64,000 nt of DNA from Limnohabitans sp. Jir61 (GTDB lineage: Bacteria; Pseudomonadota; Gammaproteobacteria; Burkholderiales; Burkholderiaceae_C): NCBI RefSeq assembly GCF_003063545.1, contig NZ_NESD01000001.1, positions 806,001 through 870,000 of the forward strand, written 5' to 3'. Made by a program: the position numbers and the translations under genes. The notes below the pieces were generated by a model. That model saw only the letters and a program-made list of their open reading frames with translations. It searched no databases and was not told the DNA's origin. Position 1 is the first letter of the stretch. Every line of letters starts with the position of its first letter. This document shows, in pieces, positions 27,556 to 37,572 of this stretch.

Positions 27556-28859
27556 CACACCAATCGCGTTTACTTGCCGAAGCCCATTTGCACATGCCAC
27601 AAGGCGTGGCCGAGAACTACCGCTATTGGGGCGAAAAAGACACGGTGTTCATCGCCAGCGCCAAAGGCTGCATGCTTACCGATGTGGACGGCAAAACCTA
27701 TGTGGACTTTCGCTTAGGCTACGGTCCCATCATCTTGGGTTACCGCGATGAACGCGTGGACAACGCAGTGATTGAGCAAATCACCCAGCGCGGCACCCTC
27801 TCAGGCTTCTCGACCGAGCTCGACACCACGGTGGTCAAGCAAATCAAAGCCATGTGCCCCAACATCGACAAGATGCGCTTTGCCAACTCGGGCACCGAGG
27901 CGGTGATGGGAGCAGTGCGCACTGCGCGCGGCTACACCAAGCGCGACCGCGTGGCGATCGTAGAAGGCTCCTTCCACGGCTTGTATGACGAGATGATGTG
28001 GAAGTCTGACATTGAGCATTGGCAACCGGGCAGCAACGTCGCACCCAAAGTGATTCCCTTTGGCGGGGGCATTCCTGAGCGCAGCCGCGAGTTGTTGAGC
28101 ATCATCAGCCACAACGACTTTGAAGCTCTAGAAAACTTGTTTGCCACGCAAGGCGACACCTTGGCCTGTGTGGTGATTGAGCCCATCATTGGCAATGCGG
28201 GCAGTGTGGCAGCCAGCCAAGAATGGTTGCAGCGTTTGCGTGATCTGTGCACACAGCACGGCACGGTGCTCATCATTGACGAAGTGAAATCAGGTTTTCG
28301 CGTCGCAAAGGGTGGGGCGCAAGAGTTATACGGCATCCATGCCGACCTCACCACCTACGCCAAAGCCATGGGTAATGGTTACCCCGTCGCAGCCTTCGGC
28401 GGCAAAGCGCATGTGATGGATGTGGTGGGCTCGCACCCGGGCGGTGTGGTGCATGGCGGCACGTATACGGCTAACTTGGTGGCGCTTAGTGCGGCACACG
28501 CTACGCTCAAAATTTTGGCCGAGACCAACGCTCAGCAAACCATCAACCATGCAGGTGAACAGATTCAAGAAGTGCTGGGCCGTGTGTTCACAGCTGCGGG
28601 ACTAGAGCATGCATTTGCAGGTCCACCTGCGATGTTTGGTATTCACTTCAGCGCTACCGTGCCCACCAACTACCGGGATTGGCGTGTGACCAACAGCGAG
28701 CTGTATCGCAAGTTTGCGTGGGAGCTGATTGCACGTGGCGTGATGCTCGAGCCAGACTCTCGCGAGCCATGGTTCATTTGCGAAGCGCATCAGCACGTGG
28801 ATTTGGGTTGGCTTGAAGAGGTGGCCACGCAATCATTGCGTGTCGCATTAGCAGTTTGA
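27552..28859 (+). CDS. Class III PLP aminotransferase (GSAM-like)
   Basis: 435 residues. Fold type I class III features: FANSGTEAVMGAVRTARGYT, VAIVEGSFHGLYDEMMW, LIIDEVKSGFRV, and the PLP-lysine segment TTYAKAMGNGYPVAAFGG. It resembles glutamate-1-semialdehyde aminomutase, but the operon context with a dehydrogenase and methyltransferase argues against heme synthesis and for transamination of a small amino or keto compound. Overlaps the dehydrogenase gene by ATGA. Confidence 0.9.
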   Translation: MTHQSRLLAEAHLHMPQGVAENYRYWGEKDTVFIASAKGCMLTDVDGKTYVDFRLGYGPIILGYRDERVDNAVIEQITQRGTLSGFSTELDTTVVKQIKAMCPNIDKMRFANSGTEAVMGAVRTARGYTKRDRVAIVEGSFHGLYDEMMWKSDIEHWQPGSNVAPKVIPFGGGIPERSRELLSIISHNDFEALENLFATQGDTLACVVIEPIIGNAGSVAASQEWLQRLRDLCTQHGTVLIIDEVKSGFRVAKGGAQELYGIHADLTTYAKAMGNGYPVAAFGGKAHVMDVVGSHPGGVVHGGTYTANLVALSAAHATLKILAETNAQQTINHAGEQIQEVLGRVFTAAGLEHAFAGPPAMFGIHFSATVPTNYRDWRVTNSELYRKFAWELIARGVMLEPDSREPWFICEAHQHVDLGWLEEVATQSLRVALAV

Positions 28860-28885
28860 GTCTTCAATTTCTTCATGGAATTCGC

Positions 28886-30466
28886 ATGACCATTGCCCAG
28901 AAAAGCCTCGTACGATTAGCATTCCTACTCGTGGTATTTTTAGTTACAGTTTCAATTGCCAACTATACGCAGGCTCAACTCGAGGAGGATCGTGTTGCGT
29001 TTGTTATTGGTAATTCAGATTACGTAGGTTCAGCAAAGTTAGCGAATCCAACGAATGACTCCAGTGCTATCAGTGATGAATTGAAAAAATTAGGTTTTGA
29101 AACATATCTATTTCAAAATTTAAAGGTAGAGGATGTGTCTGCCCTAAAGCAGCAATTAGAAGCACGGTTAAAGCGAAATAGTCGTTTGATTTTTTACTAC
29201 GCAGGTCATGGCGTTCAGCTTGAATCTAAAAATTACCTTCTTCCGATAAATGCCAGTTTTAAAAATCCAGACACTTTAGCCAATCAAAGTCTTTATTTAG
29301 GAGACATTCTTCAAGCTATTCAAAAATCGAGACCTAGACTTTCTGTCGTTGTTTTAGATGCTTGTAGAGACAACCCCTTTGGTAGTGATAAATCAGGATC
29401 CAGTAGCAAGGGAGGACTTGCGCGAGTAGATCCGCCAGCTTCGACAGTAATTTTTTATGCTACACGACCTGGTGGCACGGCTTCTGACGGTGAAGATAAA
29501 AATGGGTTGTTCACTAAGTCCTTGTTGGCAGAGCTAAAGAAACCAGAAGTCACACTTGAAGTTATTTTTCGCAGAGTCTCTACTTCCGTTTACGAGATTA
29601 GCAAAGGCGATCAAGAGCCTTGGATTGAGGGCGTAATTCGTGAAGAGTTTGTTGTAAACCAAAGCGGTTCCGTTCAGCTTGGAATTGAAAAGCCTGTTGT
29701 TATGGCTGTACATAATTCGGAACAGCTTGCACCTCAGAAGGTCGTGCTTGCTGATCCGATATCTGTCCCAAGTCCTGTCGCTACACCCGAGAAAATTGCT
29801 TTAGCTTCAGACGCTCTAACAAATAGTCATGTTGCAGGTAGATCATTAACCTATGTTCAAGCGCTTGAGAACATCGAAAAAGATATCAAGTCAGGTAACA
29901 CAGAGAGTTCCAGTATTTACTCGTGCGTTAAGGACGTTTGTACATCTTATAAAGATTACGCGCGATCGCTGGTAGATGATGAAAATTTGAATGATCTCAA
30001 AGATAGATTGAGACGCGTTGTAGAAGGGCAAATGAAGGTCTGTATATTTGATCTAGAAAGCAACAAATGTGTGCAAAACTCATTACCAGTAACTATCTAT
30101 AACCCTTTGATGCTTTTTTTTCCAAAAAGTGAAATACAAGGTGTGAAGTTGTTAGAACCTAGTGTTAGCAACAGTGGTGGTTTAAGTTTCAAAGCTGACC
30201 TAATGGCAGGTAGAGGTAGCAGGTCAATACCATGCTCAATATCGGATGGAAAAATAGATTTCCTAAATGAGCGAATTGATATGACTTTGGCGAGAGTGGG
30301 TTGCTTTGGCGTGATGCCTTCCACTGCAAAAATAACATTCGATGTTCTTCTTTGGGACTTTGATAAGTCTGAAATATTGGTGAACTGGAACTTTAATATG
30401 CTCTCAGTTATGGCCTTTGGTCGTGGTGGTGGCACTGCAAAATTGATGTTGCCAAAGAAGGGGTAG
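28886..30466 (+). CDS. Exported caspase-family (peptidase C14) protein, AT-rich
   Basis: 526 residues from the ATG at 28886 (a TTG at 28856 is the upstream alternative). A signal peptide or anchor (LVRLAFLLVVFLVTVSIANYTQAQ) is followed by a caspase p20 domain: RVAFVIGNSDYV, catalytic His108 in YYAGHGVQ and Cys160 in VVLDACRDNPF, then FYATRPGGTASDG. Residues about 330-526 have no family I recognise and contain several cysteines (YSCVKDVCTSY). Base composition is far more AT-rich than its neighbours, suggesting transfer. It lies 26 bases after the aminotransferase stop and 31 bases before a displaced dusA start. Confidence 0.88.
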   Translation: MTIAQKSLVRLAFLLVVFLVTVSIANYTQAQLEEDRVAFVIGNSDYVGSAKLANPTNDSSAISDELKKLGFETYLFQNLKVEDVSALKQQLEARLKRNSRLIFYYAGHGVQLESKNYLLPINASFKNPDTLANQSLYLGDILQAIQKSRPRLSVVVLDACRDNPFGSDKSGSSSKGGLARVDPPASTVIFYATRPGGTASDGEDKNGLFTKSLLAELKKPEVTLEVIFRRVSTSVYEISKGDQEPWIEGVIREEFVVNQSGSVQLGIEKPVVMAVHNSEQLAPQKVVLADPISVPSPVATPEKIALASDALTNSHVAGRSLTYVQALENIEKDIKSGNTESSSIYSCVKDVCTSYKDYARSLVDDENLNDLKDRLRRVVEGQMKVCIFDLESNKCVQNSLPVTIYNPLMLFFPKSEIQGVKLLEPSVSNSGGLSFKADLMAGRGSRSIPCSISDGKIDFLNERIDMTLARVGCFGVMPSTAKITFDVLLWDFDKSEILVNWNFNMLSVMAFGRGGGTAKLMLPKKG

Positions 30467-30497
30467 GTAAAATTCAGGTATTGCTTGCGATAAATAA

Positions 30498-30560
30498 ATG
30501 AAATCAATACCTTATAGCGTTTGGCGCACCTCAGTTGCACCCATGATGGAGTGGACTTGA
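30498..30560 (+). pseudogene. Displaced 5' end of dusA (20 codons)
   Basis: An ATG at 30498 opens a frame ending VAPMMEWT and then TGA. It aligns without gaps to the DusA N-terminus at 31653 (which reads IAPMMDWTD at the same place), with W9, T11 and APMM in register. This is the original or an earlier dusA start left behind when DNA inserted into the gene's 5' end. Confidence 0.75.
30535..30556 (+). repeat. Left attachment core (attL candidate)
   Basis: 22 bases, starting TTGCACCCATGATGG, matching 31690-31711 at 20 of 22 positions (differences at bases 8 and 17). The right copy lies in codons of the intact dusA (IAPMMDWT). Confidence 0.7.
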
Positions 30561-30590
30561 AAGCTAGTATTCATGCGGGTTGCGGGGAAT

Positions 30591-30610
30591 TTGGTGCAAA
30601 TTTGGTGCAC
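30591..30610 (+). repeat. 20-bp direct repeat, left copy
   Basis: TTGGTGCAAATTTGGTGCAC is identical to 31560-31579. It is itself a near-tandem of TTTGGTGCA. TTGGTGCAA is the reverse complement of TTGCACCAA, the start of the dusA core, so it may be a recombinase-binding site. It lies 34 bases inside the left core. Confidence 0.75.
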
Positions 30611-30847
30611 CGAAAAACTCAACTCGATGTATTACTTAGGTTCTTGATTTGTTGCGCCGCATCTCGCACATCAGAGGTAAGTGGCTTTCTAAGCATGGGT
30701 AGGCATTTAGTGCCACTTGCCATACTTCTGCTAAGACACTTGCAACACTTAGCAGTGCCTCGAGCAATCGCCACAACGCAAGCGCCCTAAGCCAACGCGA
30801 TATATGAGTTATTAAGAAAAACAAATTAATTTTTTATAGATAATTTG

Positions 30848-30867
30848 TTTATTAAATATTTAATAAA
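30848..30867. promoter_or_regulatory. 20-bp perfect palindrome before the repressor gene
   Basis: TTTATTAAATATTTAATAAA ends 9 bases before the repressor ATG. A further inverted repeat, CAAATTA (30822-30828) / TAATTTG (30841-30847), lies directly upstream. The arrangement suggests an autoregulatory operator overlapping the repressor's promoter. Confidence 0.55.
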
Positions 30868-30876
30868 GAATAGAAA

Positions 30877-31497
30877 ATGTCAAAAACACTAGCGCAACGC
30901 TTGAAAGCGGCTCGTGGCGCAATGAGTCCTACAGTTACTCAGCGCGACGTTGCCAAAAAATTCAACGTCACCGCTGGCAGCGTGTCTCTGTGGGAATCAG
31001 GTAGCACCGAGCCAAACAGCGAGGTTTTGGCCGAACTGGCCCGCACCTACAAAGTGTCCGTTGATTGGCTGGTCGGCTTAGAAGACCGCCCGCCCGTGGC
31101 CGTGTCGCACAACATCCAGATCAACACCGTGCCTGTGGTTGCACCATCTGCCCTAGGCCGCTGGAAGCTGGACGCGCCCATGGACCGCCTGCAAACACTC
31201 GTAGCCTACACAACAGGCACGGCTGCGGCCATGCTGGTGTCCAGTGACGCCCTAAGTAGTGCGTGCCCCACGGGTTGCTATGTGGTGGTCAGCAAGGGCC
31301 ACAAAGCGAATGAGGGCAGCATTGTGATGGCTGTTGTGGGTGACGCTGGCGAACCCATCCTGCGCCGACTTATCAAGGATGGCGGGGAGTTCATGCTGAT
31401 CGCAGACGATGCACGCTGGTCAACTGTGCGCATCAATGACGGTGTACGGATCATTGGGACTGTGACTGAAATAGACATTAAGCGCCGCTTAATATAA
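30877..31497 (+). CDS. Phage-type repressor: XRE helix-turn-helix plus S24-like domain
   Basis: 206 residues. HTH_XRE at about 4-68 (QRDVAKKFNVTAGSVSLWESG, LARTYKVSVDWLVGLEDR), a linker, and a LexA/CI-like S24 domain (about 120-206: CPTGCYVVVSKG, ANEGSIVMAVVGD, GEPILRRLIKDGGEFML). By eye, the catalytic Ser of the GxSM motif aligns with Ala (VSSDAL) and the catalytic Lys of the TVKRL motif aligns with Arg (ILRRL), so self-cleavage may be lost. GC matches the chromosome better than its upstream region. No other phage gene is near. Confidence 0.88.
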   Translation: MSKTLAQRLKAARGAMSPTVTQRDVAKKFNVTAGSVSLWESGSTEPNSEVLAELARTYKVSVDWLVGLEDRPPVAVSHNIQINTVPVVAPSALGRWKLDAPMDRLQTLVAYTTGTAAAMLVSSDALSSACPTGCYVVVSKGHKANEGSIVMAVVGDAGEPILRRLIKDGGEFMLIADDARWSTVRINDGVRIIGTVTEIDIKRRLI

Positions 31498-31559
31498 TTC
31501 TTAGATCCATTGGGCTGCATCAACGATACCTATTTGTGAACGATGCTAAGACCCGCAAC

Positions 31560-31579
31560 TTGGTGCAAATTTGGTGCAC
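31560..31579 (+). repeat. 20-bp direct repeat, right copy
   Basis: Identical to 30591-30610 and in the same orientation, 110 bases before the right core. Together the two copies frame the repressor gene. Confidence 0.75.
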
Positions 31580-31584
31580 TAGAG

Positions 31585-31614
31585 TTGATTTTTACGGGTA
31601 TGCAGAAGTAATGT
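31585..31614 (+). promoter_or_regulatory. Candidate promoter of dusA supplied by the element
   Basis: TTGATT (31585-31590) and TAATGT (31609-31614) are separated by 18 bases and lie about 40 bases before the dusA ATG. Matches to consensus are moderate. Confidence 0.35.
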
Positions 31615-31652
31615 TAAGTAGAACTCAACGGGAACCTACAGAGGGAAACGCT

Positions 31653-32663
31653 ATGACTTCAACGAGAAATTCTCGATGGAAAACCGCTATTGCACCAATG
31701 ATGGACTGGACCGATCGCCACTGCCGCTATTTCCACCGCCTGCTCAGCCGCAATACCTTGCTCTACACAGAGATGGTCACCACCGGTGCGCTGCGTCATG
31801 GCGATACGCAGCGGCATTTGCGCTTCAACGCCGAAGAGCATCCTGTTGCTTTGCAATTAGGCGGCAGCGACGCGGCTGATTTGGCGCACGGTGCAAAGTT
31901 GGGCGAGCAATGGGGCTACAACGAAATCAACCTCAACTGCGGTTGCCCGTCTGACCGCGTGCAGCGCGGCGCTTTTGGTGCGTGTTTGATGAACGAACCG
32001 CAAACCGTGGCCGATGGTGTGAAAGCCATGATGGATGTGGTGAGCATTCCTGTCACCGTCAAGCACCGCATTGGCATTGACCGCATTGAGAGCTACGACT
32101 TTGTGCGTGACTTTGTGGGCACCGTCAGCGATGCGGGCTGCAAGGTGTTCGTCGTTCATGCACGCAATGCGTGGCTCGATGGTTTGAGCCCCAAAGAAAA
32201 CCGAGAAATTCCGCCGTTGCGCTACGAGTTGGGTTACCAGCTGAAAAAAGATTTTCCCAATTTGGTGATTGTCATCAACGGCGGCATCACCACCAACGTG
32301 CAAATGGCCGAGCACTTACAGCATGTCGATGGTGTGATGCTGGGGCGCGAGGCGTATTACCGCCCGTGGCTTATGACGACGTGGGATGCCGAGTTTTACA
32401 ACGACCCGCATGAGACTCTTAGCCGCGAAGCGGTGGAGGAGGCGATGGTCGCTTACATGGAGCGTGCCTACGCCGAAGATGGCTGCCCTTGGTACCCGAT
32501 TGCGCGACACATGCTGGGCTTGTTCCATGGTCAACGCGGTGCACGCTTGTGGCGACAGACTTGGAGCAACCACAAGCTCAAGCCATTGCCGCCGCGAGAG
32601 GTCTTAAAGCTGGCACGCGTTGCTTTAGCCCTAGGCGCCGAGAAGCCTGTCGATGCCCTCTGA
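31653..32663 (+). CDS. dusA: tRNA-dihydrouridine(20/20a) synthase DusA
   Basis: 336 residues from the ATG at 31653, preceded by GAGGGAAAC; the frame is open further upstream but that part belongs to the element. TIM barrel with AIAPMMDWTDRHCR, TEMVTTGA, LQLGGSD, NLNCGCPSDRVQ, and catalytic Cys111 in GACLMNEP. FMN-dependent reduction of uridine 20/20a in tRNA D loops. The first codons were supplied by the inserted DNA (see the left duplicate), yet the gene is intact. It overlaps the DMT gene by 11 bases. Confidence 0.96.
   Translation: MTSTRNSRWKTAIAPMMDWTDRHCRYFHRLLSRNTLLYTEMVTTGALRHGDTQRHLRFNAEEHPVALQLGGSDAADLAHGAKLGEQWGYNEINLNCGCPSDRVQRGAFGACLMNEPQTVADGVKAMMDVVSIPVTVKHRIGIDRIESYDFVRDFVGTVSDAGCKVFVVHARNAWLDGLSPKENREIPPLRYELGYQLKKDFPNLVIVINGGITTNVQMAEHLQHVDGVMLGREAYYRPWLMTTWDAEFYNDPHETLSREAVEEAMVAYMERAYAEDGCPWYPIARHMLGLFHGQRGARLWRQTWSNHKLKPLPPREVLKLARVALALGAEKPVDAL
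31690..31711 (+). repeat. Right attachment core inside dusA (attR candidate)
   Basis: 22 bases beginning TTGCACCAATGATGG, within dusA codons 13-20. Matches the left core at 30535-30556 with two differences. Confidence 0.7.
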
Positions 32664-33579
32664 CGCCATCCGTATGAAGGCCAAAACACGTTTGGCCAAG
32701 GTGTTGATTTGGTTCATCCCTTTGTTGTGGACCGTCAACATGGTGGTGGCACGCCAAGCGCCAGGCGTGGTATCTCCCCATGTGCTGGCCTTGGGCCGAT
32801 GGGGCTTGGCGGGGCTCATTCTTGCTGCTGCGAGTCACAGGGAACTTTGGAAGCACCGCTTCGTGTTGCGCCAACACGCATGGCGTTACATCGCGCTAGG
32901 TGCATGCGGCATGTGGATTTGTGGAGCTTGGGTGTATTTGGCTGGTCAGAGCACGGTGGCCATGAACATCTCTCTCATTTACGCCTCGGCACCAGTCATG
33001 ATTGCTGTCGGATCTGTGCTGTGGTTAGGCGAACGTTTTTCTAAGCGCCAAGTTTTGGGCGTGGTATTGGCGATGTCTGGTGTGGTGCATGTGGTGGTCA
33101 GAGGCGAGTGGGTGCATTTGTCGCAGGTGCAACTGGTTGAAGGCGATGCGTGGATTTTTGCGGCAGCGATTGCGTGGGCGGCCTATGCCTTATTGCAAAA
33201 GCGTTGGCCCACTGTCTTGGGTTCAACGGCCCAGTTAGCAGCGATTTGTGCAGGTGGCGTGTTGGTGTTACTGCCTTTTGCCCTGTGGGAGTTGTGTCAG
33301 GCCAGCACACCTGTAGTGGGGGAAACTGCATTGTGGATGATGCTCTTCACAGCTTTGCTGCCAGGCGTTGGAGCCTATTGGATTTATGGCTGGACCCAAA
33401 AAATATTGGGTGCAAGTCGCGTGGCCATGACGCTTTACTTAGGTCCGTTATACACAGCCGTGACAGCGTGGATGGTCTTAGCTGAACCACTGGGTTGGCA
33501 TCATTTGATGGGCGGAGCCATGATTTTGAGCGGTGTGGGAATGGTCATTGCTGCCAAATCCTCAAAGACGCAGGCTTAA
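32653..33579 (+). CDS. EamA/DMT-family transporter
   Basis: 308 residues, about ten hydrophobic helices arranged as two EamA repeats (first ending near 148, second from about 160 to 300). Basic residues before the first helix (MKAKTRLAKVLIWFIPLLWT) fit an inside N-terminus; an ATG at 32674 would remove seven residues and is an alternative. Exporter of amino acids or other metabolites by family; substrate unknown. The start lies inside the end of dusA, so it is probably co-transcribed. Confidence 0.9.
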   Translation: MPSDAIRMKAKTRLAKVLIWFIPLLWTVNMVVARQAPGVVSPHVLALGRWGLAGLILAAASHRELWKHRFVLRQHAWRYIALGACGMWICGAWVYLAGQSTVAMNISLIYASAPVMIAVGSVLWLGERFSKRQVLGVVLAMSGVVHVVVRGEWVHLSQVQLVEGDAWIFAAAIAWAAYALLQKRWPTVLGSTAQLAAICAGGVLVLLPFALWELCQASTPVVGETALWMMLFTALLPGVGAYWIYGWTQKILGASRVAMTLYLGPLYTAVTAWMVLAEPLGWHHLMGGAMILSGVGMVIAAKSSKTQA

Positions 33580-33580
33580 C

Positions 33581-34216
33581 TTATATAGCTGCTTCAAGCC
33601 CGTTGGCAAAGTGTTCGTTCATGCGCTGCACACTCAGTACGGCATCACGAGCCATCAACGCATCCATGATGGCTTGGTGTTCTTTGAGCGATTCTTCGAG
33701 GCGACCACTCTTGAACAGCGAGTTGTGGCGGTTGAGCTTCATGACCTTGCGCAAGTCAGCCACCATTTGGTCGCGCCAACGGTTGTTGGCAATTTCAAGT
33801 AAGCGCATGTGAAAGCGCTCATTGACTTCAAAGAATTTTTCGCGATCAGCCATAGCGACGGTGAGCTCTGTGTGCAGGGCTTGCAAATCTTTGAGCTGCT
33901 CATCGCTGGCGTCTGTGGCCACCACGCCCGCAGCGTCTGACTCTAATAAAGACAGCAGGTGATACACATCGCGCTGGTCTTTCTCGTTGACCTCGGTCAC
34001 ATACGCGCCGCGACGCACCTTCATGGTGACCAAGCCTTCGGCGGCCAGCACTTTGAGTGCTTCGCGCATGGGCGTGCGGCTGATGCCGTATTCCTCGGCC
34101 AAGCGCATCTCGTCAATCCAGCTACCGGGCTCTAATTCGGCCGCAAAAATGCGTTGACGCAGCAGTTCAGCGACTTCTTCGTACAGGGCGCGAGGGGTGA
34201 GGGTGACGGCGGACAT
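33581..34216 (-). CDS. GntR-family regulator (FadR/FCD subfamily), likely for the propionate cassette
   Basis: 211 residues from the ATG at 34216; the open frame extends 24 codons further into AT-rich intergenic DNA and is not used. N-terminal winged HTH (LYEEVAELLRQRIFAAELEPGSWI, YGISRTPMREALKVLAAEGLV) and a C-terminal FCD helical domain (DVYHLLSLLES, FHMRLLEIANN, EHQAIMDAL). It is divergent from the methylmalonyl-CoA mutase operon with 133 bases between, so local control of propionyl-CoA use is the natural inference. Confidence 0.92.
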   Translation of the reverse strand: MSAVTLTPRALYEEVAELLRQRIFAAELEPGSWIDEMRLAEEYGISRTPMREALKVLAAEGLVTMKVRRGAYVTEVNEKDQRDVYHLLSLLESDAAGVVATDASDEQLKDLQALHTELTVAMADREKFFEVNERFHMRLLEIANNRWRDQMVADLRKVMKLNRHNSLFKSGRLEESLKEHQAIMDALMARDAVLSVQRMNEHFANGLEAAI

Positions 34217-34247
34217 GGACTCGAATTGTAAGCTGATATAAGATTTT

Positions 34248-34275
34248 GAATCAATAATTATGAATGATATGATTC
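34248..34275. promoter_or_regulatory. Candidate operator between GntR gene and mutase operon
   Basis: GAATCA (34248-34253) and TGATTC (34270-34275) form an inverted repeat around an AT-rich centre, midway between the divergent starts. Position suits a GntR site; the spacing is unproven. Confidence 0.4.
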
Positions 34276-34349
34276 TGTAACGGATCAAAACCCTAGGTTA
34301 ACCTTGGGTTTCTTTGATCGCTGCACACCCCTTTCAAGAGTGATTTGCC

Positions 34350-36523
<2,174 letters not shown>

Positions 36524-36527
<4 letters not shown>

Positions 36528-37537
36528 CGCCTGCACAGTTGCTCGATGGACTGTTGCAGGGCAACCCGCCCGTGCAACGCCGTGCGATGGCCAAAGCAAT
36601 CACCTTGCTGGAGTCCACTCGCACGGATCATCGCGCATCTGCGGATGAGTTACTCACCGCCATGTTGCCGCACACCGGCAACTCGTTTCGCTTAGGCATC
36701 AGTGGTGTGCCAGGCGTGGGTAAGTCCACCTTCATCGAAGCGCTGGGTTTGTATTTGATTGGTCAAGGCCACCGCGTGGCAGTGCTGACCATTGACCCAT
36801 CGTCGACAGTGTCTGGCGGCTCCATCTTGGGCGACAAAACCCGCATGGAGTTTTTGAGCGTCCATCCTGACGCCTACATTCGCCCCAGTCCATCGAGCGG
36901 CACCTTGGGTGGCGTGGCTGAGAAAACGCGTGAGTCAATGTTGGTCTGCGAAGCCGCAGGCTACGACGTGGTGATTGTGGAAACCGTGGGTGTGGGCCAA
37001 AGCGAAACTGCTGTGGCCAACATGACCGACATGTTTGTGTTGCTGCAGTTGCCCAATGCGGGCGACGATTTACAAGCCATCAAAAAAGGCGTGATGGAGA
37101 TTGCCGATTTGGTGGTCATCAACAAAGCCGACATTGACGCGACTGCCGCCACGCGTGCGCAGCTGCAGATCACCAGTGCGCTGCAACTATTGGGCATGCA
37201 CGGTGGCTCGGGCCATGCGCATCGCAACACCGAGGTATGGCACCCCAAGGTGGTTCAACTCAGTGCCTTGCTGGGCCAAGGCGTGGATGCGTTTTGGGCA
37301 GCTGTGGGCGAGTTTCAAACCATTCAAAAACAAAACGGCCGCTTTGCTGAGCGCCGCCAAAACCAAGCCCTGTCGTGGATGTGGGAACGCATTGATGCAG
37401 GCTTGAAACAAAACTTTAGGGCGCAGCCGCGTGTGCAAACACTGCTGCCTCAACTCAGTCAACAAGTCGCGGCGGGCCAGCTGGCCGCCTCGACGGCTTC
37501 CCGTCAACTGCTCAGCGCTTATCAAGCGCAGGGTTAA
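36524..37537 (+). CDS. meaB: MeaB/ArgK-type GTPase chaperone of methylmalonyl-CoA mutase
   Basis: 337 residues, GTG start overlapping the mutase stop. Walker [10 protein letters not shown] at residues 61-69, then [22 protein letters not shown], and [14 protein letters not shown] gives guanine specificity. MeaB-type G proteins gate cobalamin loading and protect the mutase from inactivation. Older databases call this family LAO/AO transport ATPase (ArgK). Confidence 0.95.
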
Positions 37538-37572
37538 TTTGAAAATCTTCCTGGAGTAAAGAAAGAGCAACC

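Larger units (their letters stand above)
30467..30876. other. 410-base region without an intact gene (remnant element, left part)
   Basis: It contains, in order, a truncated copy of the dusA start (30498-30560) including the left attachment core, a 20-bp repeat (30591-30610), an 8-bp inverted repeat CTGCTAAG/CTTAGCAG (30728-30755), and an AT-rich promoter region with two palindromes before the repressor gene. Short frames on both strands show no recognisable protein, and no integrase remnant could be identified. Confidence 0.6.
30535..31711 (+). mobile_element. Remnant of a dusA-integrated genetic element (about 1.18 kb)
   Basis: Bounded by duplicate dusA core sequences, it contains a second pair of 20-bp direct repeats just inside each end and a single phage-type repressor gene. 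The dusA 5' end is an established integration site for prophages and islands using a tyrosine recombinase, and the reconstitution of an intact dusA on one side with a short displaced 5' end on the other is what that mechanism produces. No integrase is left, so it cannot excise by itself. The boundaries are inferred from the repeats. Confidence 0.65.

Noticed and set aside
28856-28885. TTG at 28856 as start of the caspase-like gene
   Set aside because: It overlaps the aminotransferase stop, but the signal peptide begins properly at the ATG at 28886.
30521-30824. Short frames on both strands in the element considered as an integrase relic
   Set aside because: No recombinase motif (no R-H-R-Y set) could be seen; not enough to call a pseudogene.
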